56,780 bases of DNA from CAUTXO01 sp963542625 (GTDB lineage Bacteria; Campylobacterota; Campylobacteria; Campylobacterales; SZUA-545). The notes below the pieces were generated by a model. That model was given only the letters and a program-made list of their open reading frames with translations. It did no database searches and was not told the origin of the DNA. This document shows positions 45,169 through 54,164 of this stretch, one piece after another (the stretch's first letter is position 1; every line of letters begins with the position of its first letter). The translations under genes were made by a program, and so were the position numbers. Where the stretch lies: positions 1 through 56,780 of the forward strand of contig CAUTXO010000006.1 in NCBI GenBank assembly GCA_963542625.1, in the 5' to 3' direction.

Positions 45169-46962
45169 CTAGAACACCCGCTGCAAAAAGTTTTCTATTT
45201 TTGCAATCTGCTCGCTTAAATCTTGCGCCCTTTCATCTATGGCGCGCGCGGCTTGTAGCTTTAGGCTAGGATCTGCGCTGTGCTGCGGCGCGGCGCGGTG
45301 GTGCCCGCTCAGCGCCTTTTTGTAAAACTCAAGGTTTATTTCTTCTTCTAAGATCTGCGTGATTTCTTTTAGCGTGGGCGTGGCAAAGGGAAATTGCGCC
45401 GGGTTTTGCTCGTAGGCAAAAAGCGCGTCTTGGCGGGCGCTTTCAAGCCGTGCTAGCATTGATTTTGTTGCCAAAACATACGAGCCTTTTAGCGTGGCGC
45501 TAACAGCGCTTAGATCCGCCGCGCGCTTTGCCGCACTAGCGCTTATGGCGTCTTGGATTTTTAGCACGTGCTCTTTATAAAACTCTTGCAAAAATTGCGT
45601 CTGCTCGGCGTTTTCCCCCGCGCGGCAAAAGCTTTTTGCCCTTTGGGCTAGATCTTGCGCCTTGAGTTTTGCTCCAGCGCTTATAGCATCAAGCGCGCCC
45701 CTAAAGCGCAAAAACATTCGTTTGATGGGCTCATCGCCTTCAAAAAGGCTCGTTTTGATTTTTTCTTTGTCGATGCGGTAAAAGTCGTATTCTTGCGTCT
45801 TGCATTGGCGCAAAAGCCCGCCGGCATTCACTTGGTGGCTCCTAGTTTCTGGCTTAATGTTTTTGTAAGTTTGCGTGGCGATTTTTTCTACCATTGCTTC
45901 TATTATCTCAAGCGCGTTTGGCGTATCCGCGCTGGCGCTTTCGCTGGCGTTAGATCCGGCTTTGGCGCTAGTGTTAGCTCCCGCAAGATCTAGGCAAAAC
46001 TCATTAAATTCAAGCGCTAGCTCGTCGTAAAAGCTGCGCCTTTTTTTAAGATCTACTGCTGCGCCTTCAAGCGCCGCTGTGAGCTTAAGATCTGCTGCCC
46101 TTACCTTATAATAATGCGTAAATTCGCGCCCTAGAAAATCCAGCACGGCGTTTATGTTTGAGCCTTGCTTAAGTTCTTCTGCACCACTTAGCGCGCCTTG
46201 CAGCGCCTGCTTAGCACTAATGGCAATCACATCCTTAAAATACGCCCCAAAGCTTTTTTGCACGTAATTGCAAACGCTTTGCACCTGCTCCTTTGCTAGT
46301 TTGTCCTTTTGGTTTAGCACGCAAAGCGACTTATCCGCGTAATTTTTTAGTAGGGCGTCAAGCGCGTCTTGCTCGCTTTTTTTGCCCGCCGCGTCAATTA
46401 GGCTAAGCCAAATAATGCCATCAGCCTTTGCCAGCGCTTCCTTTGCTAGCGCGGTATCGGCTTCTGAATTTGAGTTAAAGCCCGGCGTGTCTATAAAGGT
46501 GATTTTTTCAAGCACCGCGCTTGGGTAATGCACCACCAAATGCGCCGCGCTATTTTGCGCCCGCCGCTGGTCTGTGAAATCTTTTAGCGCTTCAAGCGGC
46601 AAGGCTAGCGCGCGCCCACTATTTTGCACCACTTCCAAAAACGGCGTTTTATCAAAAACGATGTAATTTATTTTAGAAGTAACGGGTGTAATCCCGCTTG
46701 GCAAGATCTCTTGCCCCAAAAGCGCGTTTAAAAACGTGGATTTTCCGCTGCTAAATTGCCCGCTGACGGCTATGGTAAGCGGCGCGTTTATGCGGGCTTT
46801 TATGTTGGCGATTTTCTCGGCGCCTAGCAAGTCCGTTGCCGCTTTTAAGCGCGCGCGCAAACTCTCTTCATACCCGCTTGGAATATCTTGCGCGCTTGGC
46901 TCTTGCGTGCGGGCGTGGCGCTTGTCTAAAAATTGCGCGATTATTCTCTCAAACGTTGTCAT
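45169..46962 (-). CDS. Dynamin-like GTPase, second of a pair
   Basis: A 597-residue large GTPase. G1 is G-Q-F-S-S-G-K-S-T (about residue 66), G3 is D-T-P-G-F near 158 and G4 is N-Q-K-D near 217; the C-terminal half is helical. It corresponds by order and size to the second dynamin-like protein of Campylobacter jejuni, where the two form a hetero-oligomer that bridges membranes. An Ala/Ser/Asn-rich insert at about residues 325-345 includes RGATCY-coded residues. Its start overlaps the upstream partner by 14 nt. Confidence 0.85.
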   Translation of the reverse strand: MTTFERIIAQFLDKRHARTQEPSAQDIPSGYEESLRARLKAATDLLGAEKIANIKARINAPLTIAVSGQFSSGKSTFLNALLGQEILPSGITPVTSKINYIVFDKTPFLEVVQNSGRALALPLEALKDFTDQRRAQNSAAHLVVHYPSAVLEKITFIDTPGFNSNSEADTALAKEALAKADGIIWLSLIDAAGKKSEQDALDALLKNYADKSLCVLNQKDKLAKEQVQSVCNYVQKSFGAYFKDVIAISAKQALQGALSGAEELKQGSNINAVLDFLGREFTHYYKVRAADLKLTAALEGAAVDLKKRRSFYDELALEFNEFCLDLAGANTSAKAGSNASESASADTPNALEIIEAMVEKIATQTYKNIKPETRSHQVNAGGLLRQCKTQEYDFYRIDKEKIKTSLFEGDEPIKRMFLRFRGALDAISAGAKLKAQDLAQRAKSFCRAGENAEQTQFLQEFYKEHVLKIQDAISASAAKRAADLSAVSATLKGSYVLATKSMLARLESARQDALFAYEQNPAQFPFATPTLKEITQILEEEINLEFYKKALSGHHRAAPQHSADPSLKLQAARAIDERAQDLSEQIAKIENFLQRVF

Positions 46963-49204
46963 TGCTAGCCTTCAAAGCTTCTAAATACGACGAAATAAGC
47001 GCGATTTTTTTGCCCGTTTGCTCCATTCGCGCTTCAAGCTCGCCAGCGTTTAGATCCACAAGCGCCGCGCGCGCTTGGCTTAGATCTTGCGCCACCGCCC
47101 TTTCTTGCGCACTAAAATCTAGGCGCGCGTTAAGCCCGGCAAAAACTTCCGCTTTGAAAGCATCTCTTGCGGCTTCAAGGCTAGCTTTTAGATCTTGTAG
47201 CAAATTTTTGATAAGCGCTTCAAGATTACGCTTTAGCGCTTCTTTGTTTTTTAGCTTTTGCGTGTTTAGATCTTGCAAGGCGCTAATAGCGGCGCTGTTG
47301 TTTTTGGTTAAAAACCGCGCGTAAAATTCGCCACTAGCGCGCCCGCTTGCGCTTAGATCTTGGCTTAGATCTTGCGCCCCCGTGCTTAGATCTTGCCCTG
47401 CTAAGCCCCGCTCGTTTAAATAATGCAGCACGGCGTAGCGGTAATCCCTTGCTATGTCTATAATGTTGTCTTTTAGCGCAAAGTTAAAAGTAAGGGCTAG
47501 CTCGGCGTTATCCATTTTATGCGTGCCAAGTGCGTTATAGTGCAGGTTTTCAAGCCAGTGCGCGCTAAGTTTTTGTTGCAAGTAGTCAAGCTCAGCGCCG
47601 ATGAAGCCATCAAGCGAGTTTATATGCTCTTTTGCCGCGCTCGTTTTTTGCGCTAGCGCCGCGGCGCCGCTCCTTAGCTCTAGTAGCCTTTGCGCGGCTA
47701 GCTGCTCCTTTTGCCGCACACTTTTCCGCAGGGCTTCTTCGCCTTTTTGCATATTTTCTAGCTCTGCCGCCGCCTTATTTAGCGCGTTTTGCATAGCCGC
47801 TTGCGCCCTAGATCTAGCCGCGCGCACGATGAGCGCTAGTTGCTCGTCGTTTTTTATGGTCTTTTCAAAGTAATTTTTAAGCTCATCAAAGCCACTTTCG
47901 CTAGTGCGCCCTTGCGCCAAAGCTAGGCTTGAAACGCTCAAAAAATCTATCCGTTGCAAGATCTCATCGCTAGAAGCTTCTTTTTTAGCTAGCCGCAAAA
48001 GCTCTAGGACGGTCTTTTTTGTAAATTCCACGCTTTCTTTGATTTGCTCTTTGCTAAAAAGATCCGCCTTTGTAATTAGCACAAGCGCGCGCGGGATCTT
48101 TTGGTAAATGAGCGCGTCAATTAAAAACTCAACGTCTTTTTTTGACGCACTTTGCGCGGCGTTTGTTAAGTGGATTAAAAGGTTTGTGCTAGCTAGCTGC
48201 TTTTTTGTGAGCTCTTCTCTGATGGTGATTGGGTCGTCAATGCCGGGCGTGTCTATTAGCTCTAGCTGCTCGTTTAAAAAGGGGCTAAAAACGGAGATTT
48301 CCACGCTTGAAACTAGGTTGCTTTTAAAGTTTGAATACGCCGCGGATGTGTAATTTACGACTCCGCTAAGTGGCACGCGCGCGCATTTTTGCTCTAGCAG
48401 ATCTTGCACGGGGAGTGCTTGTTTTGTTTGGCTAACTAGATCTTGCACCGGTTTGTTAGAGTGCGCGGCTAGCTCTAGCGCTTGCCATTCTTTGGGCGTG
48501 TAAAAGTTGATTTTTGCGCTCTCTTCTTTTTTTGCGGATCTAATGATTGTAATGTTCGCGGTTTCTGGCACCACGCTCTCGCCCAAGATCTCGCGGCCTA
48601 GCAAGGCGTTTATTAGGCTTGATTTGCCCGCGTTTATGGCGCCCGTTACGCTTATGGTAAATTTTTGCCGCTTTAGGCTTTCTCTTGCCGCGTCAAGCCC
48701 GGTTACGTCAAGCTTTATATTTTCAAGCAGCGCCAAAAGATCTAGTAGCGCGCGGCTTTGCATCGGCGCGGGGCGGTTTTGCGTTTGGATCTTAGGGGGC
48801 TTTAGCGCGTAAAGTAGGGTTTTTATCCTAGCAGATCCAGCGCCGCTTATAAAGCCCGTTTCTTTTAGTCTTTGCGCCGCGCTATCAAGCGTTTTATCGT
48901 TTGGATCTAGCCGCATAAAAAGCGCGGTTTGGTAAAGCTCAAGCTGCGATTTTTCTATTTTTTGCTCGCCGAAAAGTTCAAGAAGCGCGTCGCCGCTAGA
49001 TCTAAGCGCACAAAAGGCGTCAAAGTTTGTTTGGTTTAGGCATAAAAAAAGCACAGCAAGGCTTGGCTCAAAGCCCTTTTGCACTTGCACGTTTTGGATA
49101 AAGCTAGCGTGTAAATCTGAGATGTTTTGCCTATGCGTGATTTGAAAATACGCAAAGCCTAGCTCCATTATTTGCTCCGGTATCTTGAAAATTCTAGGCG
49201 CCAT
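46949..49204 (-). CDS. Dynamin-like GTPase, first of a pair
   Basis: A protein of about 751 residues from ATG 49204. G1 is G-A-I-N-A-G-K-S-S (about residue 181), G3 is D-T-P-G-I and G4 is T-K-A-D; long helices flank the GTPase. The reading frame is open up to 49351 but that part overlaps the ispDF promoter and start on the other strand, so the shorter start is preferred; an ATG at 49168 is also possible. An insertion at about residues 600-620 (Q-D-L-S repeats) is encoded by three AGATCT sites. Confidence 0.82.
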   Translation of the reverse strand: MAPRIFKIPEQIMELGFAYFQITHRQNISDLHASFIQNVQVQKGFEPSLAVLFLCLNQTNFDAFCALRSSGDALLELFGEQKIEKSQLELYQTALFMRLDPNDKTLDSAAQRLKETGFISGAGSARIKTLLYALKPPKIQTQNRPAPMQSRALLDLLALLENIKLDVTGLDAARESLKRQKFTISVTGAINAGKSSLINALLGREILGESVVPETANITIIRSAKKEESAKINFYTPKEWQALELAAHSNKPVQDLVSQTKQALPVQDLLEQKCARVPLSGVVNYTSAAYSNFKSNLVSSVEISVFSPFLNEQLELIDTPGIDDPITIREELTKKQLASTNLLIHLTNAAQSASKKDVEFLIDALIYQKIPRALVLITKADLFSKEQIKESVEFTKKTVLELLRLAKKEASSDEILQRIDFLSVSSLALAQGRTSESGFDELKNYFEKTIKNDEQLALIVRAARSRAQAAMQNALNKAAAELENMQKGEEALRKSVRQKEQLAAQRLLELRSGAAALAQKTSAAKEHINSLDGFIGAELDYLQQKLSAHWLENLHYNALGTHKMDNAELALTFNFALKDNIIDIARDYRYAVLHYLNERGLAGQDLSTGAQDLSQDLSASGRASGEFYARFLTKNNSAAISALQDLNTQKLKNKEALKRNLEALIKNLLQDLKASLEAARDAFKAEVFAGLNARLDFSAQERAVAQDLSQARAALVDLNAGELEARMEQTGKKIALISSYLEALKASNDNV
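47356..47392. repeat. AGATCT triplet inside the first dynamin-like gene
   Basis: GATC at 47356, 47368 and 47389 (12 and 21 bp apart), each in the context TTAGATCTTG. On the coding strand this is C-A-A-G-A-T-C-T-A, read as Q-D-L three times. Confidence 0.8.
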
Positions 49205-49275
49205 TATGCAAAGTTTTGCATAAAAACGGGCTTTTTGCCCGCGCGCGCCCGCGCAAAACGTGGATCTAGTTTTTG

Positions 49276-49281
49276 TATAAT
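49276..49281 (+). promoter_or_regulatory. -10 box of the ispDF-pgpA-mgtE operon
   Basis: TATAAT at 49276-49281, preceded by T-T-T-T-T-G, an extended -10 typical of Campylobacter. It puts the start about 18 nt before the ispDF ATG. Confidence 0.65.
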
Positions 49282-49305
49282 CTCGCAACATTTTTGGGAC
49301 GCAAA

Positions 49306-50442
49306 ATGAGTAAAAAAATAAGTTTGGTCGTTTTAGCAGCGGGGAATTCAACGCGCTTTGGGCTTAAAAAGCAGTGGCTTAGAATTGGCAGCGAGCCCTT
49401 GTGGCAAAAGGTGGCAAAGGATCTAGCCGGCGCTTATGATTTTGAAAGTGTCATCGTCGTTGCGCCGCACGATGAGGTGGATTTGTTTTTGCACTACACG
49501 TTTTTTAAGGTCGTAAGCGGTGGGAAAGAGCGGCAGCACTCCTTGCAAAACGCGCTAGAGCACGTTAAAACGCCATACGTGCTAGTAAGCGACGCCGCTA
49601 GAGCCTGTGTTTCTAGGGAAACGATTGCCGCGCTTATTGCAAAAGACGCCGATTGCGTCGTGCCCTATCTTGGCGTGGTGGATACAAGCGTTTTAGACGG
49701 CCGCGCGATTGATAGGCAAAAGCTAAGGCTCATTCAAACGCCACAGCTTAGCAAGACGGAAGTTTTGCGCGCGGCGCTTAAGAATGCTGGCAAGATCTAC
49801 ACGGATGAGAGCACGCTTTTAGCCGCTGCGGGCGCTAGCGTGGAGTATGTGGAAGGCGAAAAGGACGCAAAAAAGCTCACGTTTGCGCCGGATCTGGGCT
49901 CCCTGCCTTGCCTAAAGCCGCCGTCAAAGGATTATTTTACCGGCACGGGTTTTGACGTGCATACCTTTGAAGACGGCAAGCCTATGCTTTTAGGCGGCGT
50001 GGATCTTGGGCTAGATTATGGCTTGAAAGCTCACAGCGACGGCGACGCGCTTTTGCACGCCATTTGCGACGCGCTCCTTGCGGCTGCTGCTCTTGGAGAC
50101 ATCGGCGATTTTTTTAGCGATGAAGACGCAAAGTATAAAAACGCAAATTCAGCCGAGCTGGCGCGCCAGATCTTGGGCGTGATTAAGATGGTTGGCTATG
50201 AGATCGTGAATTTAAACGTGATCGTCATCGCGCAAAAGCCAAAGCTAAAGGAGTATAAGTTATCAATAAAGCAAAACGTGGCTAGGCTAACGGGGCTAGA
50301 GCCTGCTCTTGTGAATGTTGCGGCGACGACAACTGAAAAAATGGGCTTCATAGGGCAGGGCAAAGGGCTTGCTGTGCAGGCAACGGCGGTGCTAAAGTTT
50401 TTCAACTGGAGCGCTAGCGTAGATTTTGACGCTGGAAAATGA
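49306..50442 (+). CDS. ispDF: Bifunctional IspD/IspF isoprenoid enzyme
   Basis: A 378-residue fusion of two MEP-pathway enzymes. The IspD half (1-~210) starts L-A-A-G-N-S-T-R-F-G, the CTP-binding cytidylyltransferase motif. The IspF half (~220-378) has G-x-G-F-D-V-H (metal-binding Asp/His), H-S-D-G-D-A-L-L-H and the C-terminal T-T-T-E-K-M-G-F. The fusion is standard in Campylobacterota. I chose the ATG at 49306 rather than an upstream start at 49273 because the latter includes the promoter. Confidence 0.95.
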   Translation: MSKKISLVVLAAGNSTRFGLKKQWLRIGSEPLWQKVAKDLAGAYDFESVIVVAPHDEVDLFLHYTFFKVVSGGKERQHSLQNALEHVKTPYVLVSDAARACVSRETIAALIAKDADCVVPYLGVVDTSVLDGRAIDRQKLRLIQTPQLSKTEVLRAALKNAGKIYTDESTLLAAAGASVEYVEGEKDAKKLTFAPDLGSLPCLKPPSKDYFTGTGFDVHTFEDGKPMLLGGVDLGLDYGLKAHSDGDALLHAICDALLAAAALGDIGDFFSDEDAKYKNANSAELARQILGVIKMVGYEIVNLNVIVIAQKPKLKEYKLSIKQNVARLTGLEPALVNVAATTTEKMGFIGQGKGLAVQATAVLKFFNWSASVDFDAGK

Positions 50443-50464
50443 GCGCTACATTAAAGGCTATTTT

Positions 50465-50932
50465 GTGTTTCATAAGATCTTTGTAACCTTGTTTTTTGCG
50501 GGGCACGTCAGCCGCGCGCCCGGCACCTTTGCTAGTGCTCTTGCTGTGCTTGCGGCGTATTTTTTGTTGCCGCTTGTGGGGCAGGGCACCTTTGCCGCGC
50601 TAATTTTTGCGCTTTTTGTGCTGGCGCTAAAAAGCATTGACGCCTACCAAAGGCAAACCGCTAGGCAAGATCCAAGCGAGATTGTCATCGATGAGCTAAT
50701 CGGAATGTGGATTGCCTTGAGTTTTATCCCCTTTGGGATTTTTGAATTTGCGCTTGGCTTTTTGTATTTCCGAGCCTTTGATATTTACAAGCCGTCGGTC
50801 ATTGGTAGGGTGGATAAAAAATACAAAAACGCCTTTGGAGTGCTTCTTGATGATTGTTTGGCGGGGTTTTTTGCGGGGCTTGGCGTTTTGCTAAGCCTTA
50901 AGATCTTACACGAACTTGGAGTAACGCTATGA
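50465..50932 (+). CDS. pgpA: Phosphatidylglycerophosphatase A
   Basis: About 155 residues, membrane protein. PgpA signatures are A-P-G-T-F-A-S (near residue 20), I-D-E-L-I-G-M-W-I-A-L (about 80), and F-R-A-F-D-I-Y-K-P followed by L-D-D-C-L-A-G, holding the catalytic aspartates. It dephosphorylates PGP to phosphatidylglycerol. The GTG at 50465 is favoured because AAAGG lies seven nt upstream and it falls just after the ispDF stop; an in-frame TTG at 50426 inside ispDF is possible. Confidence 0.82.
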   Translation: MFHKIFVTLFFAGHVSRAPGTFASALAVLAAYFLLPLVGQGTFAALIFALFVLALKSIDAYQRQTARQDPSEIVIDELIGMWIALSFIPFGIFEFALGFLYFRAFDIYKPSVIGRVDKKYKNAFGVLLDDCLAGFFAGLGVLLSLKILHELGVTL

Positions 50933-52299
50933 GCCTTGAAATTGACAGCATAATAAAAAGAATAGACGAGTATATCGCTCAAAACGCCGGCAAAAAGGCA
51001 AAGACGCATTGCGCCATACATAGATCCGACATAGCCGAAGCGCTTGAATACATCAAGCAGCTAGACGATGAAAAATTCAAAAAATACATAAACGAATTGC
51101 CAAAAGATCTTGTGGCTGAAGCGATTTTAGAGCTACCCGATACCTACCAAGAAGAGATCGTCAATAACGCAAGCGTGCGGGATCTTAGCTCCATTGTAAA
51201 TGAGCTAGACACCGACGACGCGACGGATCTAATACAAGTTATAGAAGAGCAAGACCGCGAAAAGGCCGTGAATGTTTTAAGCGCGCTGGATAAGGAGCAC
51301 AAAGAAGACATAGAAACGCTCAAGCGCTTTAAGGAAGATACGGCGGGCTCGATTATGCAGTTTGAGCTTGTTTCTGCCTACCTTGACGAGCGCATTATTG
51401 ATACCATCGGCAAACTCCGCGCGCTAAAGCTAAAGGACGAGATAGAAAACATTCATTACGTGTTTGTTACGGATAGATCCGACAAGCTTTTATACGTGAT
51501 TTCTTTGGAAGATCTAATCCTGATTGACTTTGAGAAAACCTTTGAGCAGATAAAAGATAAGCTAGAAGAGCCAATTTACGTTTTTGCCGGCGCTAGCACG
51601 GAGGAAGTTGCGTTTTTGGTGGAGAAATACGACCTACCCGTTTTGCCGGTGGTGAATGAGCGGCGCCAGTTAATCGGGCGGATAACATCGGACGATATCT
51701 ACGACTTAATTGAAGAAAATGCCACCGAGCAGATCTACTCACTAGGCGGCGTGCATAGCGATGAAGAGTTGCACGACTCCGTGCTTCAAACAAGCAAAAT
51801 GCGGATCTTGTGGCTGGCGATAAACTTGCTTGCCGCGCTTGTTACGTCGTTTGTCATTAGTCTTTTTGAGGGCACGCTTAGCCAAATTGTGGCGCTTGCT
51901 GTGCTAATGCCAATCATTGCTTCAATGGGCGGCGTGGCGGGCACGCAAACGCTCACGGTTGTTGTGCGCCAGATTGCGCTTGGCGAGATTGACCGCACAA
52001 ACGGAATGAAAATAATTAAAAAAGAGCTGTCTGTGGGGCTTATAAACGGGACCTTTTTTTGCGTCATTGTGGCGCTTGTTGCCTTTGCGTGGTTTGGCAA
52101 GCCGATTTTAGGCGCGGTTATGGCGGCGTCGCTTTTTGTGAATTTATTCATAGCCGCTGTGTTTGGCTCGCTAATTCCAATGGGCTTAAAGCATTTAAAG
52201 ATAGATCCAGCCGTTGCCAGCGGTATGCTTTTAACAACAATTACCGACGTAACGGGCTTTTTTAGCTTTTTAGGGCTAGCGAGCCTGATTTTGCTCTAG
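50929..52299 (+). CDS. mgtE: Magnesium transporter MgtE
   Basis: A 456-residue Mg2+ channel/transporter. The N-domain (~30-125) is helical, two CBS domains follow (about 135-255), and five transmembrane helices fill about 285-456, including M-P-I-I-A-S-M-G-G-V-A-G and the conserved D-V-x-G-F near the end. The cytosolic domains gate the pore by sensing Mg2+. ATG overlaps the pgpA stop by 4 nt. Confidence 0.93.
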   Translation: MSLEIDSIIKRIDEYIAQNAGKKAKTHCAIHRSDIAEALEYIKQLDDEKFKKYINELPKDLVAEAILELPDTYQEEIVNNASVRDLSSIVNELDTDDATDLIQVIEEQDREKAVNVLSALDKEHKEDIETLKRFKEDTAGSIMQFELVSAYLDERIIDTIGKLRALKLKDEIENIHYVFVTDRSDKLLYVISLEDLILIDFEKTFEQIKDKLEEPIYVFAGASTEEVAFLVEKYDLPVLPVVNERRQLIGRITSDDIYDLIEENATEQIYSLGGVHSDEELHDSVLQTSKMRILWLAINLLAALVTSFVISLFEGTLSQIVALAVLMPIIASMGGVAGTQTLTVVVRQIALGEIDRTNGMKIIKKELSVGLINGTFFCVIVALVAFAWFGKPILGAVMAASLFVNLFIAAVFGSLIPMGLKHLKIDPAVASGMLLTTITDVTGFFSFLGLASLILL

Positions 52300-52559
52300 C
52301 CGTTCCCGCGCTTAGATCTAAGCTGTTAGATCTGCTTAGATCTTGCCCGTATCTAGGCACAAGATCTAAGCGCTTTTGCCGCGCGCTTTACAATCCATTA
52401 ACCTTTAGTTGTAATAATTCCGCTACCCCCAATATAAACAATTCCTTTTACCCAAGAGCTTTCCGGCTCTTGGGGTTTTTCCCGTTTGATTTGATTGGTC
52501 CGTTTAATCCATTTAACCCGCTTGCTTCGTTTAGCCGCCTAAACTAAAAAACTCTTTTG
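52300..52559. other. mgtE-ncRNA gap with RGATCY cluster
   Basis: No gene. Four AGATCT sites lie at 52315-52366, just after mgtE. An A/T-rich stretch and a strong terminator hairpin follow. A short transcript ending at that terminator might start near the TAATAATT around 52412, but I cannot support a gene. Confidence 0.6.
52451..52480 (+). terminator. Rho-independent terminator after mgtE
   Basis: CCCAAGAGC (52451-52459) pairs perfectly with GCTCTTGGG (52466-52474) around a 6-nt loop and is followed by GTTTTT. This is the cleanest intrinsic terminator in the window and probably ends the ispDF-pgpA-mgtE transcript. Confidence 0.85.
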
Positions 52560-52565
52560 TATAAT
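52560..52565 (+). promoter_or_regulatory. -10 box of the structured RNA
   Basis: TATAAT preceded by CTTTTG, an extended Campylobacter-type -10. The predicted start falls at 52571-52572, exactly where the closing stem of the RNA begins. Confidence 0.75.
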
Positions 52566-52570
52566 TCGCA

Positions 52571-52752
52571 AGCTGAGTGGAGACGCTATCCGATAACATT
52601 TTGGGTCCATAGTGTAAAAATCGGAAAACGGAGTTTGTAGCCTGTGTTCGGTGGCTAGCCTTGCTAGTTGCGGTCTAATGGCGCAACAGTTTTCCTAGTC
52701 GGCTTCTTAGACCGAAATCACTTTCGAGAACGCCCGCTCGGTGCTATTTTTT
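52571..52752 (+). ncRNA. Structured ~182-nt small RNA, 6S RNA candidate
   Basis: A stand-alone RNA between mgtE and phoH. The ends pair: AGC 52571-52573 with GCT 52743-52745, then GAGTGG 52575-52580 with CCGCTC 52734-52739 (one wobble), and T6 follows at 52747-52752. Internal perfect helices are TCCGAT 52589 / ATCGGA 52620, CTAGC 52655 / GCTAG 52663, and CGGTCTAA 52671 / TTAGACCG 52707. Length, closing stem and rod-like interior suit 6S RNA, which sequesters sigma70 polymerase. It lacks the marks of tmRNA, RNase P RNA and SRP RNA. The RNA is well supported; the 6S identity is a guess from shape. Confidence 0.65.
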
Positions 52753-52766
52753 ACGTAAGGCAAGGT

Positions 52767-54155
52767 TTGACGTATCTTTTAGACACTTCGGTTATCATCG
52801 ATAACGTTGATAACATCAAAACTCTAAGCCGCGCTGGGGTGGCGGGGGTAGCGACGGCGGCGGCTAAGATCTTAATCCCAGACATCGTCTTAAATGAATG
52901 CGACCACCTAAAGCACGCGATAGGAGCTGCTGGCTTTATGGCGCGCAGATTTAACGCAAATATGCAAAACGCCAAGGTGCTAGAGATTAAAAATTACGGC
53001 GAGCACAGCGTTTGCGCGATGGATCTTGACGGCATTAGCATAGACGTCATCTCAAAAAACGAATACAAAGAAAGCTTTTCTAACAACTACACGAGCATCG
53101 TAAATGATAGGCGCATTATAGAAATCGCGCTGTGGGCGGCGGCTATGGAGCACTACCAAGATCTTGTGCTAGTTTCTAGCGACGCGGCGCTTAGGGTTTA
53201 TGCCGCTACGCGGGGGCTAGTTGCCAAAGCCCTAAACGCCACCGACATCAACACGAGCGAACTTCTATTTATCAAAACAATCGAAGTGGATAGCGTCGCG
53301 GATCTTCACCTAAAAAGCGCGGGCGATTTTGCGATTTTGCCGCACGAGAAAAACATCGTTTTTATTCAGAAAAACACGGATTTTAAGATCCTAGCAAACG
53401 TCATCAATTCGCGCATTGAGATCTTAGACGAAGAGCGCCTGCGCCAATCAAAACTCCCGCCAAAAAACACCGAGCAGCTGTTTTTTGCCAACCTAATTTT
53501 GCACCCGCTCATTGATATTGTGGCGTCGTCATCGCCGTCTGGCAGCGGCAAAACCGCGCTTTCTTGCGCCTTTGCGATGAAATTAATCGATAACCCAAAC
53601 AACACCTACGAGCGCTTGGTTTATGTGAGAAACCCGATTGATAGCGTTGATAGAGAGGCTTACATCGGCTTTAAAAAAGGCGATTTAGAAGACAAGCTAG
53701 AGGGCTATTTTACGCCGCTAAGAGACGCCTTGCAAACCTTTGCGGCTAATGAGCTGCGCCGCGCCAAAAAGGATCTAAGCAAGGCTAGCATTGACGCCAA
53801 AGTAGATGATTACATCAGGCGTTATAACATCGAGTTTCCTTACGTTGGGTCGTTGCGTGGGGGCAACCTAAGCAACGCCGTGATTATCATCGATGAAGCG
53901 CAAAATTTTTCGCTATCGGCTATGCAGCTAATCCTAACGCGCGTTTCGGATACGTCAAAGGTCGTCATCATCGGCGATAACAATCAAATAGATAGCATTT
54001 ATCTCTCCCGCCAAAACAACGCGCTGAGCTTTATCCTAGAGCAAACGCAAAAAAATTCGGCGGTTAATATAGCGGCTGTTACACTTTCAAGATCCGTTAG
54101 GGGCAAGGTTTGCAGTTGGGCGAGCGAGATTTTTGAAGGGCAAAAATACTTTTAA
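52767..54155 (+). CDS. PIN domain-PhoH ATPase fusion
   Basis: A 462-residue protein. Residues 1-~150 form a PIN ribonuclease-like domain starting M-T-Y-L-L-D-T-S-V-I, with acidic residues D6 and later D/E positions. The C-terminal PhoH-type P-loop ATPase has G-S-G-K-T (about 258) and Walker B I-I-I-D-E-A-Q (about 373), then G-D-N-N-Q-I-D. Such fusions are thought to act on RNA. The TTG at 52767 is chosen because AAGG sits six nt upstream and it begins the PIN fold; a longer frame from 52668 runs through the small RNA and is not coding. Confidence 0.85.
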   Translation: MTYLLDTSVIIDNVDNIKTLSRAGVAGVATAAAKILIPDIVLNECDHLKHAIGAAGFMARRFNANMQNAKVLEIKNYGEHSVCAMDLDGISIDVISKNEYKESFSNNYTSIVNDRRIIEIALWAAAMEHYQDLVLVSSDAALRVYAATRGLVAKALNATDINTSELLFIKTIEVDSVADLHLKSAGDFAILPHEKNIVFIQKNTDFKILANVINSRIEILDEERLRQSKLPPKNTEQLFFANLILHPLIDIVASSSPSGSGKTALSCAFAMKLIDNPNNTYERLVYVRNPIDSVDREAYIGFKKGDLEDKLEGYFTPLRDALQTFAANELRRAKKDLSKASIDAKVDDYIRRYNIEFPYVGSLRGGNLSNAVIIIDEAQNFSLSAMQLILTRVSDTSKVVIIGDNNQIDSIYLSRQNNALSFILEQTQKNSAVNIAAVTLSRSVRGKVCSWASEIFEGQKYF

Positions 54156-54164
54156 AGGTTACTT

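Noticed and set aside
49205..49351. Extra N-terminal residues of the first dynamin-like protein
   Set aside because: That stretch overlaps the ispDF promoter and start codon on the other strand and has no RBS; the family-like sequence begins near 49204.
52571..52752. tmRNA, RNase P RNA or SRP RNA
   Set aside because: There is no tRNA-like 3' end or tag frame, no RNase P conserved core and no GGAA-capped SRP hairpin.
52668..52766. Longer N-terminus of the PIN-PhoH protein
   Set aside because: These codons lie over the structured RNA and its T6 end; the protein fold begins at the TTG at 52767, which has its own RBS.
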